From Onchocerca volvulus (Eukaryota; Nematoda; Chromadorea; Rhabditida; Onchocercidae): DNA of 64,000 nt. The translations under genes and the position numbers were made by a program. How positions within the stretch are numbered: the first letter of the stretch is position 1; each line of letters opens with the position of its first letter. The DNA lies in contig HG738137.1 of NCBI GenBank assembly GCA_000499405.2, forward strand, positions 12,956,121 to 13,020,120, written 5' to 3'. The notes beneath the pieces were generated by a model. It saw only the letters and a program-made list of their open reading frames with translations, had not been told where the DNA came from and made no database searches. Below are positions 51,501-62,762 of this stretch, in pieces.

Positions 51501-54500
51501 ACAGTATTGGCTGTTGAACCAATGAAATTTATTTATCGAGGTTTATTTTTCGAAATCATTGTCACTTTTCAACTTGAATTTAAAATTAATTTGTTTTTTT
51601 TTTTTGTAGTCTTAAATTAACTTTAAATTTCTATGTCTTTAAAAATTTTTATCTTATATTAATGCTACAAGAAAAGCGGCTTTTTGTCGAATAAAAATAA
51701 TTATTTTTTATAAGTATGAACATTAATATTAACTACAAAAAACTATCACTTTGATTTTTAAAGATGATATGCATAAGGTAACGATCTTTATTAAAAACTT
51801 TGAAAGAATATGCTGATTATCAATAGTTATTTGTAGGACGGATCGCTGTATTTTCTGTCAGCGTTTTGCGCGATGAACGGATATGCATTGTAGCTGAGCA
51901 GAAACCTGGCGTATCCGAAGAAGATTCCTTTAGTGTAATACTTTCTGTTAATTTTCTCCTGTTAAAATTTTGACTTGTTTAGTATTCAAATTTATATATT
52001 TCTTAGAGTCACGGATGATACACAAACTATCGATGTTACTTGGAAAAGACAAATTATCGGCACCTAGGTTTCACGTTGAATTTTCGGTGAAATTATTTGA
52101 CAAAAGTTGCAGTGGATATTTTCAGATTTCTGAACTACTATTATAACCATGAGAATGGTTGCGAATTAGCCCATTTATTTCATTTATTAGAAGAAAAGTT
52201 CTGATTTCTATTTTGCATCTAGCTTGCAGTGTTTGCTTCGAATAAATTTTGAATCTAATTTCAGTGGATGAGTCGCGTACTACAAGCCATTGATAGTATT
52301 CATCAAGTGGGAATTTATTGCTTGGCTCTTGTACCATCCAATCAGTTACCAAAGGTGGCATTTTCGAAACAAATTTTCTTTTTTAGGAAATCAAAAGATT
52401 TAAAAATTTCATTATATACTTTCATGAAACTAATGATTAAATATTAAATAAGTCAGAGAGAGACTTTTTTATTCTTGAAAGAAGACTGGGCATTCTCTTT
52501 AGTTGATGTTAGCTATTTAATTTTTAAGCGATTTTTAAATGAATAAAATACCAGGATTAATTTCTAAAATAATCTATTTATAGTTTATATTCTAAGAGAA
52601 ATGAAATTCTGGAATACTTAAAAATATGCTAGATTTTTCGAGAAATGGAGTTGCTAACAATAGTTACAAATGAAATCTCGAAATATTTCAGACACCACTG
52701 GGTGGTATCCATGTATCGGAAACACGGCAACGATTCATCGATGGTGTCTTGCATCCAACAACACTTCTAATGTGCCCTCATGCTTGTGTAATAAATTTGC
52801 CGAAACCTCGAGAACAACAGTCGGATGTTGGACCAGCAGCTATGTTTGTTGGTAATATTGTGCAAGGTGTACGAATTGCTGCTGCCAAAGGGAGACAGAT
52901 TCATGCGGATGATGAAAAGGTTAATATATATCCTGAAATCTGTTAACACTGCTTGTGTCAGTTTACAAATTACAGAGATATCATATTGTATTGCGATTTT
53001 GTTGAGATAACTTAAAATTAGCACATATTCAAAGATTCTAAGTGTTAAATGTTAGGAAATTTCTTATCCACAAAGCCCAGCAAAGTTTGATTGCAAAAAA
53101 CAATTATCATTTAAATTGTATGTTTTTATAGGTGACTAGTTTGATGGAAGTTTTACGGCAACGTTCACAAACATCTCCTGATCATGTACTATTTACGTTA
53201 ATAAATTCACGTGGAACAGAGATGGAAAGTATAACTTGTGCACAATTGCTAAAAAGAGCCGAACGAATCGGTTCAATGTTAATCGATAAGGGAAGGTTGA
53301 ATCAAGGCGAGCATGTTGCTTTAATTTTCCCACCTGGTATTGATTTGATTGCAGCCTTTTATGGATGTCAAGCAGCAGGTACGTTGGCATTAATAATTTG
53401 CATCGAAATTACGTAGTTTAATTATGAAATTTGACTTTTGATCAAATTATCAAAGTTGCTTTTGGTATTATTGCGTGTAAAATATTCAGCAATGTCGATG
53501 AAACACATATGAGATTAAGTTGCTGATCTATATATAATTTTAGCCAAAATTTGATAAAAAATCGATCTTAAAAATATGCATATTGATATTTCGACAGTCG
53601 AAAATCAAATCATAACTAATAAGTAAATGGTTGCATTATTACCGCATGAATCACGCTGTGAATTCTAGCACAACTGTTGAAAGTTTCATTTAAGTCAAGA
53701 TGATTTACGAATGCATTGTGGAATGTTTTAGTTGGAAGTTATTTTCTTCTTAAATTGAATTTAAGAAATTGTATTGAAGGATTGGTACCCGTTTGCATAC
53801 GACCACCACATCCTCATAATCTGCAAATAACTTTACCGACAGTGCGAATGATTGTGGATGTGTCGAAAGCAGTTGCAGTGATCTCAACTTCATCTTTAAT
53901 TAAACTACTTAAATGTAAAGAAGCCTCCCTAAGGGTTGATGCAAAGGTAAGTTTCCTTGTAATATCTAAGTTACTTAATTTTACTTGATAGATGGAAGTA
54001 TGCTGCAGTTTCAAGTCACATGTTATATGCAGAAAAGTAAATTAATTAATTAGAAGAATGATAAAAAGGACATTTCAGGCATGGCCTACAATTTTGGATG
54101 TGGATGATCTTCCATCTCTTAATAAGAAAAGATGGGAATCTGAGTATTTTGAGAGAAAACCAACCGATGTTTGTTATCTGGTAAGAAATGCTACTATTGA
54201 AATAATTGGTGAATTTACTTATCTGTTATAAGACTTTTAATTTTTGTTGAATGGATCAAATTCATTTTGTAATGTTACTTTTATTCATTGAAAATGAATG
54301 ATAGTGATGGTTTAGTTAAAAATTCCAGGATTTCTCGGTAAGTACTACAGGGCAATTGGCCGGGATCGTTGTCAGTATTGCTGGTGCTACAGCATTATGC
54401 AGAAGTTTAAAAGTAGCCTGTGAATTATATCCTTCGCGACATATCACTTTGTGCCTTGATCCATATTGCGGTCTCGGATTAACACTTTGGTGTCTTTCTG

Positions 54501-57500
54501 GGTAAGTCATTTACTGTGGATTATTTTCATTATTATCTCATTTCATCTATAAAAATAACCACTCTGTATGAGATCTTTCTATTAATTGCGCTTCCTTTAT
54601 TTATTTATTCATTCATTTATTTTTTATGCTTTTTTAAATTTTCATTATTGAAATTCATTGTAGCTGTTTTGTCGTTGCAAATCTTATAAATTAATAATGC
54701 ATTGGTAGAACTATTCGTTTACAATCGTAAATCGGTTTATTCCTTCACAGCCGTAAAATTTTTTGGGAATTTTATCATAAGAATAATAAAATTCGCAAGA
54801 AATTGTAATGATTCTACCCGTTATTCGTTATTCCGTTAATATAATGTCACTTAAAAGAATGGCATAATTATATACTTTTAATTTCAGAGTCTATTCTGGT
54901 CATCATTCATTGCTAATTCCACCAGCAGAAGTTGAACAGAATGCTGCGTTATGGTTGACAGCAGTTTCACAACGAAAAGGTTTTTAGCTCTTAATTTTTT
55001 TTTTTTTTAATTTTGCTAATGTGAATTAGATTTTAACAAGAAATTTTATTTATAAATTAGTTTGATTTGATCTTAGTTTTGATTATTTTGTAGAGAAAAT
55101 TTTTACTAATGATGATGGATAGATTGAAAAAAAAAAATTAGTCGACGATGTTGTGGAAGGTTTGAAATTTGATTTGAGTTGTGGAAGGAATAGATTTATA
55201 TTAATTCCTTTATTCAGAATAGTAGAAATCAATTAATATGTAATTAATAGTACAATAGAAATCAGATGGATGGATATGAATTTGTAAATAAGTGAAGTAA
55301 ATTGAGTGATGTTAATTGGGTTTTTGGAGAAAAATATTGGGAGCTTGGACAATAGCAATGAGGTTTTAGATCGTCTAGTCAGAGCGAAAACAATTTGCAA
55401 CAATAAATAGTGAAGAAAAATGGTTTTTGTTTTTGGAATTTAATGGGGTATATCAATGTTAAGAATTGGGCGTATTGGGATATAAGACAATTGATGTTGA
55501 ATTAATTTAAAAAAAAGAAATTGTTAACAAAGGAAAAAATGTTACAACAGTTTAATTTAATTTAAAGACAATGACAGTTTTACAAGCACATGATTTATGA
55601 CTTTATTAGCTGTAAGCAGAAATGTTTGATGTGGTTGTAAATGAGCATGGACAAAGCACACAATGTGTTTTTGTCGCCTTTTGTTTCATTGTTTGCTGTC
55701 CTTTTCTGAGAAGGAGCTGTAAACAGAGGTATTTTGATGTGGACAAAGCATACAATGTGAGATAATTTTACAGATGATGACTCATAAGAAAAAATTTTTA
55801 CTATTTTTTAACCATTTGGTTATATAATCTTCCATATTGATTAGTTTTAATTGGGAATTAATTTCGGTTTTCCTGACAGACGATGGTTGGCACTGGGAAT
55901 TTCTTTGAGAAGATCAAGTGCATTAAAATTTGATGTTTTGAATTGGTTTTAGAAAATTCACATTTTTAGAAAAAACATCATTTTATCACTGTTAGATCAT
56001 TTTTAGGCTGATTTTAATATTTGACCGAATCTTATACATAGTAATAATATTTGGCTGGCATATTTAAATATGATTTGATATTTTAGTTCGTGATACGTTT
56101 TGTTCTTATGGTGTAATGGAATTGTGTGTTCGCGAGTTAGCACCTCAAATTTCCCTTCTTAAAGAAAAAGGTGTTTCACTTTCATGGTAAGGTTTTTTTT
56201 TTCTTTGTCATTATTTGGTTTTTGGAAATCTCGGGATTATTTGAAGTTGTTTTTATGTAGTTATATTCTTGAATTCTCAAGTTTGTGTATTTCAAACAAG
56301 TGAAAAATATGATTTGACTTAGTTGAATTCATATTAATCTGTAATCTTTGAAATACATAAACTTTGCTTATTCTTTTATTAACTAAGTTTAATCTTTTTT
56401 ATGTGTATCATAGGAAGAAGTAAACCATCACGGAAAGATACGTAAAAGATACGTAATCTTTACATTATTGAAAGATACATATGTGAAAAATTTTTTGTTG
56501 TAGCGTACGTACGTGTGTTGTGGTTGCCGAGGAACGGCCACGAGTTGCTTTATGTGCAGTATTTTCTAAGCTTTTTGCACCTCTTGGTCTTAATTCGCGT
56601 GCAGTGTCCACATCATTCGGTTGTCGGGTATTGTATCTTCAATTTTAGATTTTTTCAAGATAAATAAAATTTTGATTAAAAGTATATTGAAGTTTAATAG
56701 GTTGAAATAAATGTCGCAAATATGTTTTCTGGGGAATATTCGTCCTTTTATTACTTTATCTATTTGTTTCATTTTTGTAGTTGCTTGACAAGTTTACATC
56801 GGATTTCTAGATCGTTACAAAATTTAGAAATTTTGTATTGATTTGATAAGTTTAGGTGTTATTTTAGCGCTAATGATCATTATATTCTGCTAGACATTGG
56901 TATATTTTATTTAATTAGATTATTCTGTTTCTGTTGACTTTAATAATTTTTTTTTAAAGGTCATTTTAATCTATAGGTTAACACAGCAATCTGTATGCAA
57001 GGAGCAGCGAGTCCGGATCCAGCAACGGTGTACGTTGATGCACGAGCACTTCGTAATGATCGTGTAACGCTTGTTGAAAAGGGCGCACCGCATAGTATTG
57101 CATTAATGGAAAGTGGAAAAGTATGTTTTCGTCCATTTCTGAAAGATCAAACTTTGCATTAATCAGACATTGACCGGCACATTTCGGTCATTTATCATTT
57201 GGGCTGAAAAAATACTTAGTTGTAATAGATGGAAATAAAGTGATTTCAGTTATTACCTGGTGTGGAAATAGTAATTGCAAATCCGGAAACAAGAGGTCAA
57301 TGTGCTGATTCACATTTAGGTGAAATTTGGGTTGCATGTTCACATAATGCAGTTGGTTATTTCACATTATATGGTGATGAACCGTCATTACATACTGATC
57401 ATTTTAATGCAAGGTAATATTTGTGACATTTTGAATCGAATCATGTATAAATAGTAATAGTTATTGATTGATACATATCTATTAGATGTTTGTCAGTTAA

Positions 57501-59659
57501 TAACTATTATTTATTCATAATTTAAGTTTTCTTATCACATTTTTCGAATCTCGTTATTCTGTTTTTAGTTAGTTTATGTTAGAATTGTATTTATAACCAG
57601 CATTATTTTGGGTAAATATTCAAACAGGGTTGATATTTCTATGCAGCTTCTCTTGATTGTATTAAATGAATATTTTGATGTTCGATATCTGTATCAGCTG
57701 AATTAATTAATGATATATTCTACGTTATTATGAATTTGTTATCTTATTATTTCTTATATTTTAGTATTTCAAGTAATATTATTCAGTTCTTTTTTTATAA
57801 TAGTCAGAGTTAGACAACAGTTTAGTGGCAACAAGTACATCAATTAATAAAGTGTAAATATAGCATAAGTGCTTAAATTAAATTCGATATATAAGTATTA
57901 AACGTGAGAATCTAAATAATGGAATAGCTATACTTTACCGATACTTTTCTTTAACAGACATTTTTTTGCATTTCTTGACGTGTCGATCAGATTTGCATGA
58001 CTATATCCTATATGTTATATGTTATTTCAGTACTTGAAGTTACATTGTATTAAGATAAGTTTATTTTCAGGTTAACAACTGGTGACACTCTTAAACGTTT
58101 TGCACGTACGGGTTATTTGGGTTTTCTTCGTCGAACACAATCTATAACTGCTGATGGAGGTAGGTTTTTTTCCAGTAATTTTTTTAATAATTTTACCTCG
58201 TTTTAGAATTTCGAATTTAACTCATCTATTCAACTTTGCAGTGAGAAAAAAAAAACAATGATTAACTTTACATTTTTTTTAATTGGAAGATTCTCCAGAT
58301 TTCAACAAAATTTGGACAGATGACATCTAATAAGAATTGTTCTAAAATCTAAACCATTTTCGGATTATTAGTATTTCTTAACTATGTATTTTTGGATTAT
58401 TTTCGTAAATTCCGTATCTCCTAAATTGACATAGTTTTACTAAAAATCATAAGCTTAATGCTAGACATAATTCAACAACTGATAAAAAAGATGGATCGTT
58501 TTTTATAGAACTGCATGATGCAGTATTTGTTGTTGGTGCATTGGATGAAGCATTGATGTTACGAGGCATGAGATATCATCCGGTTGATATCGAAGCAACC
58601 GTAATTCGAGCGCATCGGAAAATTTCGGAATGGTTGGTACCATTGTTTAGCAATTTGAGAATTTCCACAAATTTTTTTAAAATATTGTTTACCTGAATTA
58701 AAAAATACGATTGCTAATGGATATTTTTTATTCGAATAACTTAAAATTTGTGTTATAAGGATGCATTGGCTTACATAAAATTTAGAAATTTTGGCTCAGT
58801 ACTCCAAAATTTCGACCATTTGGACTATTGGCATCAGAAGCCAATGAGGAGAGAAAAATGAAGGCAGGAAGGAGATAGGCTTGAAGATAATTTCCTTTAA
58901 TATTTCATATTTTTATACTATGAGAGTTTAATGCTGTGAAAAAAAAAAACAAATTTATTTATTATTATTTATAAATTCATTTTTTAAAAAAGACAATAAT
59001 GCAAGTAATACTAATTAAAATTAGTACGAATTAATGCTAAATTAAATTAATGTTAAATATCTTCGACAATGCTAATGCTAAAATTCTTCTACGGAAAGTA
59101 CATTAATGATCAATCTTATAATTTAATTGATCTACATTTTAACATATTTCAAGAGGATAGTTTCGTTTGTACAAAAAAAAATGTGAATGTTTGTTTTATA
59201 TAGATATACTCACTTTATTTTTACCTATTACACTTGTGGCAAGTAAAAATAGAGGAATGGACATTTTTATTTATATAGACTACTTGATCGGCCAAGCGGA
59301 ACATGGCCTGGTGCAGTTAGTATATTAGTAAAAAGAAATTGTTATTTATGTTTTCAGAAGTTCAAATTATAATTATGTTGATTGTAATAAATAAGGAAAT
59401 TTTCAGTGCTGTATTCACTTGGACACATCTTTTGGTTGTAGTTGCTGAAACGGAAAGTGCCGAATCCGAAGCGTTAGATTTAGTACCAGCCATAACATCC
59501 ACTGTGCTAGAGGAACATCATTTAATTGTTGGTGTTGTGGTAATTGTCGATCCTGGAGTGGTACCAATAAATAGTCGAGGTGAAAAGCAACGAATGCATT
59601 TACGGGATGCTTTCTTAAAAGATTTGCTTGATCCTATATATGTTGCTTATAACATGTAA
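37767..59659 (+). CDS. dip-2: Disco-interacting protein 2 (DIP2) ortholog, long isoform, 37 exons, 1578 residues
   Basis: Exons: 37767-37848, 38127-38201, 38462-38548, 39153-39200, 39510-39590, 39893-40012, 40203-40273, 40626-40812, 41216-41271, 46320-46377, 46713-46916, 47707-47822, 48131-48232, 48430-48636, 49354-49490, 49598-49694, 49831-49924, 50125-50359, 50622-50739, 50836-50997, 51237-51317, 51417-51540, 51837-51934, 52265-52354, 52692-52919, 53132-53378, 53780-53946, 54079-54180, 54329-54501, 54888-54979, 56087-56186, 56504-56627, 56977-57120, 57250-57413, 58071-58159, 58509-58632, 59407-59659. All introns are GT-AG and phases match throughout. Length is close to that of mammalian DIP2 proteins (about 1570). 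Order: DMAP1-binding domain (about residues 8-110), low-complexity linker, first adenylate-forming domain (about 310-950), second (about 987-1540), and the conserved tail ending YVAYNM. DIP2 proteins are conserved in animals and linked to neuron morphology and acyl-CoA or lipid metabolism; the adenylation activity of these domains is not certain. Only the exon 27 start is ambiguous. Confidence 0.96.
39656..39703. repeat. Perfect 23-bp inverted repeat with 2-base loop in DIP2 intron 5
   Basis: 39656-39678 and 39681-39703 are exact reverse complements (AAATCGAAAAGAAGATTTAT and onward) separated by AA. It lies 65 bases after the exon 5 donor. In the transcript it would form a tight hairpin. Confidence 0.95.
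42521..42623. repeat. AT array ending in a perfect 40-bp palindrome
   Basis: Two direct copies of (A/C)AGAAAAATATGATATATA follow a TA run. The second copy, with its mirror, makes 42584-42623 identical to its own reverse complement, from CAGAAAAATATGA to TCATATTTTTCTG. Confidence 0.95.
42870..43255. repeat. Degenerate minisatellite, unit about 90-110 bp
   Basis: Units share TTTCTGTAGAA, ATTCATAAAATTTAAA, TATTCAAAATTTTTCTC and a CATTA-CTTA tail, in four to five imperfect copies. Confidence 0.7.
43899..44070. repeat. Tandem duplication, unit about 93 bp
   Basis: ATTACTACAAAATAATTTAT begins near 43899 and again near 43992, each followed by AAAGTAAAATAACATTATAA and AATAGTAATACTAAAATTA. The first copy contains an extra AACATTATAAATTTAAATAG unit. 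Confidence 0.85.
45370..46377 (+). CDS. dip-2: Alternative first exon of DIP2 with unique 316-residue N terminus
   Basis: ATG at 45372 opens a frame that runs without a stop into exon 10 and is in register with it (45372 to 46320 is 316 codons). The exon 10 donor at 46377 then joins exons 11-37, giving a predicted 1625-residue isoform without the DMAP1-binding domain. An acceptor-like AATTAG ends two bases before the ATG. Cis-splicing from exon 9 (phase 0) to 45370 would read GCA TGT CTT TAC TGT TGG TGA, an immediate stop, so a trans-spliced or separately promoted first exon fits better. The unique part is His/Ser-rich at residues 20-40, acidic and Ser/Thr-rich in the middle, and Lys/Arg-rich after residue 230. 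I recognise no domain in it. In the long isoform the acceptor at 46319 (ATTTACAG) skips this part. The real use of each form needs RNA data. Confidence 0.75.
46320..52919 (+). CDS. dip-2: DIP2 exons 10-25: first adenylate-forming domain
   Basis: Residues 270-986. Family landmarks appear in order: LTYGKLLTRATKVAHMLLNK (exons 11-12), GDRVALVYPN, FYGCILAGVIPVPVEVPLTR (exon 13), LGFLLGSCGVKIALTSDAC (exon 14), AYIEYTTDKEGSVKGV (exon 15), VLDFKREAGLWHS (exon 16), LVADGANPWSLSSCD and VFQSRGLRP (exon 18), GRIAVFSVSVLRDERI (exon 23), WMSRVLQAIDSIHQVG (exon 24) and TLLMCPHACVINLPKPRE (exon 25). The position where acyl-CoA synthetases carry a Ser/Thr/Gly-rich ATP loop reads TTDKEGSVKGV, a degenerate form as in other DIP2 proteins. 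Intron 11 (46917-47706) contains nested repeats. Confidence 0.95.
47140..47580. repeat. Nested direct repeats in DIP2 intron 11
   Basis: Three repeat pairs overlap here. ATACGATTTTATTTT-GA occurs at about 47139 and 47177. ATTCCTTTGTGATTGAAAAC with AAAGAAAGG-ATAAACAT occurs at about 47440 and 47482. A block with AAGTTAAATGATTTACAACA and GTTACATTGTTT occurs at about 47333 and 47521. Confidence 0.8.
53132..59659 (+). CDS. dip-2: DIP2 exons 26-37: second adenylate-forming domain and C terminus
   Basis: Residues 987-1578. Landmarks: GEHVALIFPPGIDLIAAFYG (exon 26), RPPHPHNLQITLPTVRMIV (exon 27), WPTILDVDDLP (exon 28), DFSVSTTGQLAGI and LDPYCGLGLTLWCL (exon 29), VVAEERPRVAL (exon 32), AVSTSFGCRVN across exons 32-33, SPDPATVYVDARAL (exon 33), HLGEIWVACSHNAVGYF (exon 34), RTGYLGFLRR (exon 35), LRGMRYHPVDIEATVIRAH (exon 36) and VVIVDPGVVPINSRGEKQ (exon 37). 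In the degenerate ATP-loop region exon 29 reads VSTTGQLAGIVVSIAG. The stop is TAA at 59657-59659. Introns 30 (54980-56086), 34 and 36 are the longest, with only repeats and one GC-richer scrap in them. Confidence 0.96.
55609..55762. repeat. Imperfect direct repeat in DIP2 intron 30
   Basis: GCTGTAAGCAGAAATG-TTTGATGTGG and GGACAAAGCACACAATGTG recur as GCTGTAAACAGAGGTA-TTTTGATGTGGACAAAGCATACAATGTG. The second copy lacks a 14-base insert of the first. Confidence 0.85.
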
Positions 59660-62600
59660 GAAATGTATGTATATAGGATAATTTTAAATTAAATTCAAAT
59701 CAAATTAATCAATCAAATTAATCAATTAGTATAAAATTGTCAATAAAATTAATGATATATGAGTAAATTTAAATTTTATCGTGAGTTAGTACTAAGAATT
59801 AATCTATGTTTAAGTAAATTTTTATTTAGTTATACATTTTTTCTTTTTGATAAATATGTATAATTTTTTTTGGCATCATTCGGATATTTCTTCTAATTAA
59901 TTCTATGTTAGGTATTGTTTTTATATGTATTTTTTTTAAATGAAGTGTAAATAGTCTAAGAGGGAATGATTTTCAAATTTTTAAGTTTAATAATAATAAA
60001 AGATCCAATAAAATATTGAAAATTCTCTGAAAGATAAATCTCTTTGCATTTCATTAACTTGTCAAGAAAATTAGAGAAATTAAATGAAAGAAATTTTTGG
60101 AAATTTTATTCAAAAGATTTTTTTGTGAAAATTTCAATAAATTTAGATTTGAATAAAAATATTATAATATAAAACCATGTATTATCAGTTTTGTGAAATA
60201 GTGTTTATACAATTTTGTATTGCTCATTTATCAGTGTATTGTCTAAAAAAATTGTAAGATATGAATGTTGCCTCCTGGATTATTTCCAGCTTATATGTTC
60301 TTATATCACAAAATTCTTTATTTTATGTTTTCAACTTTAAAAATTTTTCTTGCTCTAACTTTGTAATGTGAAAAAAAAAAACTTTTTTATTTCTTAATTA
60401 CACAATTTTCATTATTGTGAATAGTTTTTTTTTTTTTTGAATTATTGTTAATATTTAAATCTTAATATTTGTTTGGACGAAAGAAGGAAACGTAAAATTA
60501 TATATTAATGTTAGCACAATTTACTGAAATATTGAAAATTTCAATTTGATAATGAATTAAATTCTAAAGAAGTTATTTAAGGAAGTCATCAAATTAATGA
60601 TATTTCAAAATTTTTAATGGTGAATTCACTGAGTAGAAATAATTGTTTCACTTAATTTTAAACTAAGTGAAAACGAAAATTGATTTAAATTTTGTTAGCC
60701 TTATTTTCTGAATACCTCATAGATGAAAATATTGTTCCAAAAATGATTTGAATTTGAATTAAAATAACCAAATAATAACAATTAATTATAATTATCGTAA
60801 ACATTCAAGAAATAATTTTTGATTGAATTCGTTAGTTTTTCTTCAAAATTTACGTAAAAATTTGTTTCAATTAATAGGAATACTTTTTTTTCATTTTGGC
60901 GTTATATTTCTTTATTTCTTCCTGTACTGCCTAAATTTTCATTAATATTTCTCTATTTATTATATCATTATCATTTACTTTACTTATATCATTTTGCAAC
61001 TGTATATCATTTCCAAATGATTTCATCATTTACTTTCAGTATCACGTATGATATCAGTCTCATCCTATTTTGATTTTGTCTTGATAGGAGAATTGCTAGT
61101 GATAAATGATATAAAGTTTAGATTTCGTTGGGAAATTTAATTTTAGGATATGAATTTTTCAGTTCGTATAACTGTACTATGGTTTTGATGATTTTTTGGG
61201 ATTCTTTTAATTATAATTTTTGCACAATTAGAGTATTATGATATCTTATTTTAATTTTCACTTATTAGTAGTAATTTCAAGAATCCCAAATTATTTCTTA
61301 ATGAGTAAATGATATCAGAAATGATTTATTATTGTTATTTCTATTTGATTGTCAAATGCTTTATATTCCAGAAGTCAGTAAATCATTTAATTTTATGTAA
61401 ATTAAATCTTTAGTAATTAAAAGGGGAGAATTTTTCTTTTTTTTTTATTGCTGTTTTTTATTCCCCAATTTCAATTTTTTGAAAAATTTCTTGATTCTGG
61501 TAGGAAACAATGGAAAAACAAATTTTATGAATGTGCTCAATTTTATTTGTTAACTATTTTACTATATTTGCTATGCTGATTTCATTGTGCATTTTTTTTT
61601 TTTCTCTATTTATATCATGCATTTACTTAGCAATTTTTAAGAATTTTGAAATTTTTTGAGAAAAAAAGATTTTTTTAAATTCTTTTCTATCAAATATATT
61701 TTTTATGTGTAATTTTTTGCAATTTGCGATCTGTGCATATATAATTGGAAGCTTTTCTTTTTATTATCAATTTTGTGCTTAGTTGTTAAATATGTATAAA
61801 TTCGTTTGTGATTTATATTCGAAATTATCTTAATGAACTTTTTCTCTTTTTAAAAGAAAAAAATAAAGTAAATCAAAATTTTTTGCGAAGTTAATTTAAT
61901 AGTTTTGTGATAACTTTTTTTTGAAAGCTGTTGTAATTGTTTATAAAAATTATTTCATTGAAAAATAAAGGATAAAAGAAAAACGAAATTTACATATTAC
62001 TGAAGAAGAAGTTGTTAGAGTTTCTTTTTTTCCATTCGAATGGAATAAGTATATATCCATAAAATTTTTATATATTTTATGAGTTTTTGCAGAAATTTTC
62101 AAGATGGAGATAGCGGAAATTTATAAAATATGAAAATTTATTGTGGAATTTCACGGACGGAACGTATGAATCATATTTTACATGTTTTTATTTTACGTTT
62201 GCGTAAAATTTTATTTTGTTATATTGGCAAATTTTATGATATTATTTGCTGAATTTTATTATAAGTTGAAAAAATTGTTTATTACGAGGGAAGAACTTAG
62301 AACATACACATTTGCCTCATTTATACATATTATTCGCGAAAAATATTTGAGCAAATATAAGTTAAAGTGAGGTCTGCACAAATAATAAGTTGTATTAAAT
62401 CGTAGAATTCCCGATAATTCCCGAATGGTTACTTCCAAGTTGTAAAATTCCCGGTAATTACTGAAGATGATTTCCGGATTTTCTTTCGATTAAGAATTTT
62501 CTTCATTCCATTTCGTTAAATTTGATTTTATAGTTCTAATATCCTTGATTTTCATGAGAATAAACAGTATCACAATTAAATCAATTAAATAAGTTAAATC

Positions 62601-62731
62601 GATATCATAGTTAAATCAGAAGAAGTGATAACACGATAAATCAATCAAATTAGTTTGTTAGATAAATCAGTTAATCAGTTAAACATATGATTTTTTTTTG
62701 TAAGAAACATGTTCACAGTGAAAAAATTTTC
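59660..62731. other. DIP2 3' UTR and intergenic region before TMEM39
   Basis: About 3.1 kb with no supported gene. The first part is DIP2 3' UTR. The rest is AT-rich with homopolymer runs near 60420 and 61590 and no clear repeat array. The TMEM39 promoter is presumably at the right-hand end. Confidence 0.65.
59742..60012 (+). terminator. Candidate DIP2 polyadenylation signals
   Basis: Exact AATAAA hexamers lie at 59742-59747, 59995-60000 and 60007-60012, at 83 to 350 bases after the stop. Which is used cannot be told from sequence alone. Confidence 0.4.
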
Positions 62732-62762
62732 AGAATGAAATTTTGATGATCAATCAATAATT
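62732..62762 (+). other. Acceptor and short leader of the TMEM39 gene with a three-codon upstream ORF
   Basis: AAAAATTTTCAG ends at 62733, a consensus nematode acceptor with no coding exon before it, suggesting spliced-leader addition. The 29-base leader contains ATG-AAA-TTT-TGA at 62735-62746, out of frame with the main start at 62763. Confidence 0.5.

Noticed and set aside
52767..53024. 85-codon - strand frame over DIP2 exon 25
   Set aside because: Antisense shadow of a conserved exon.
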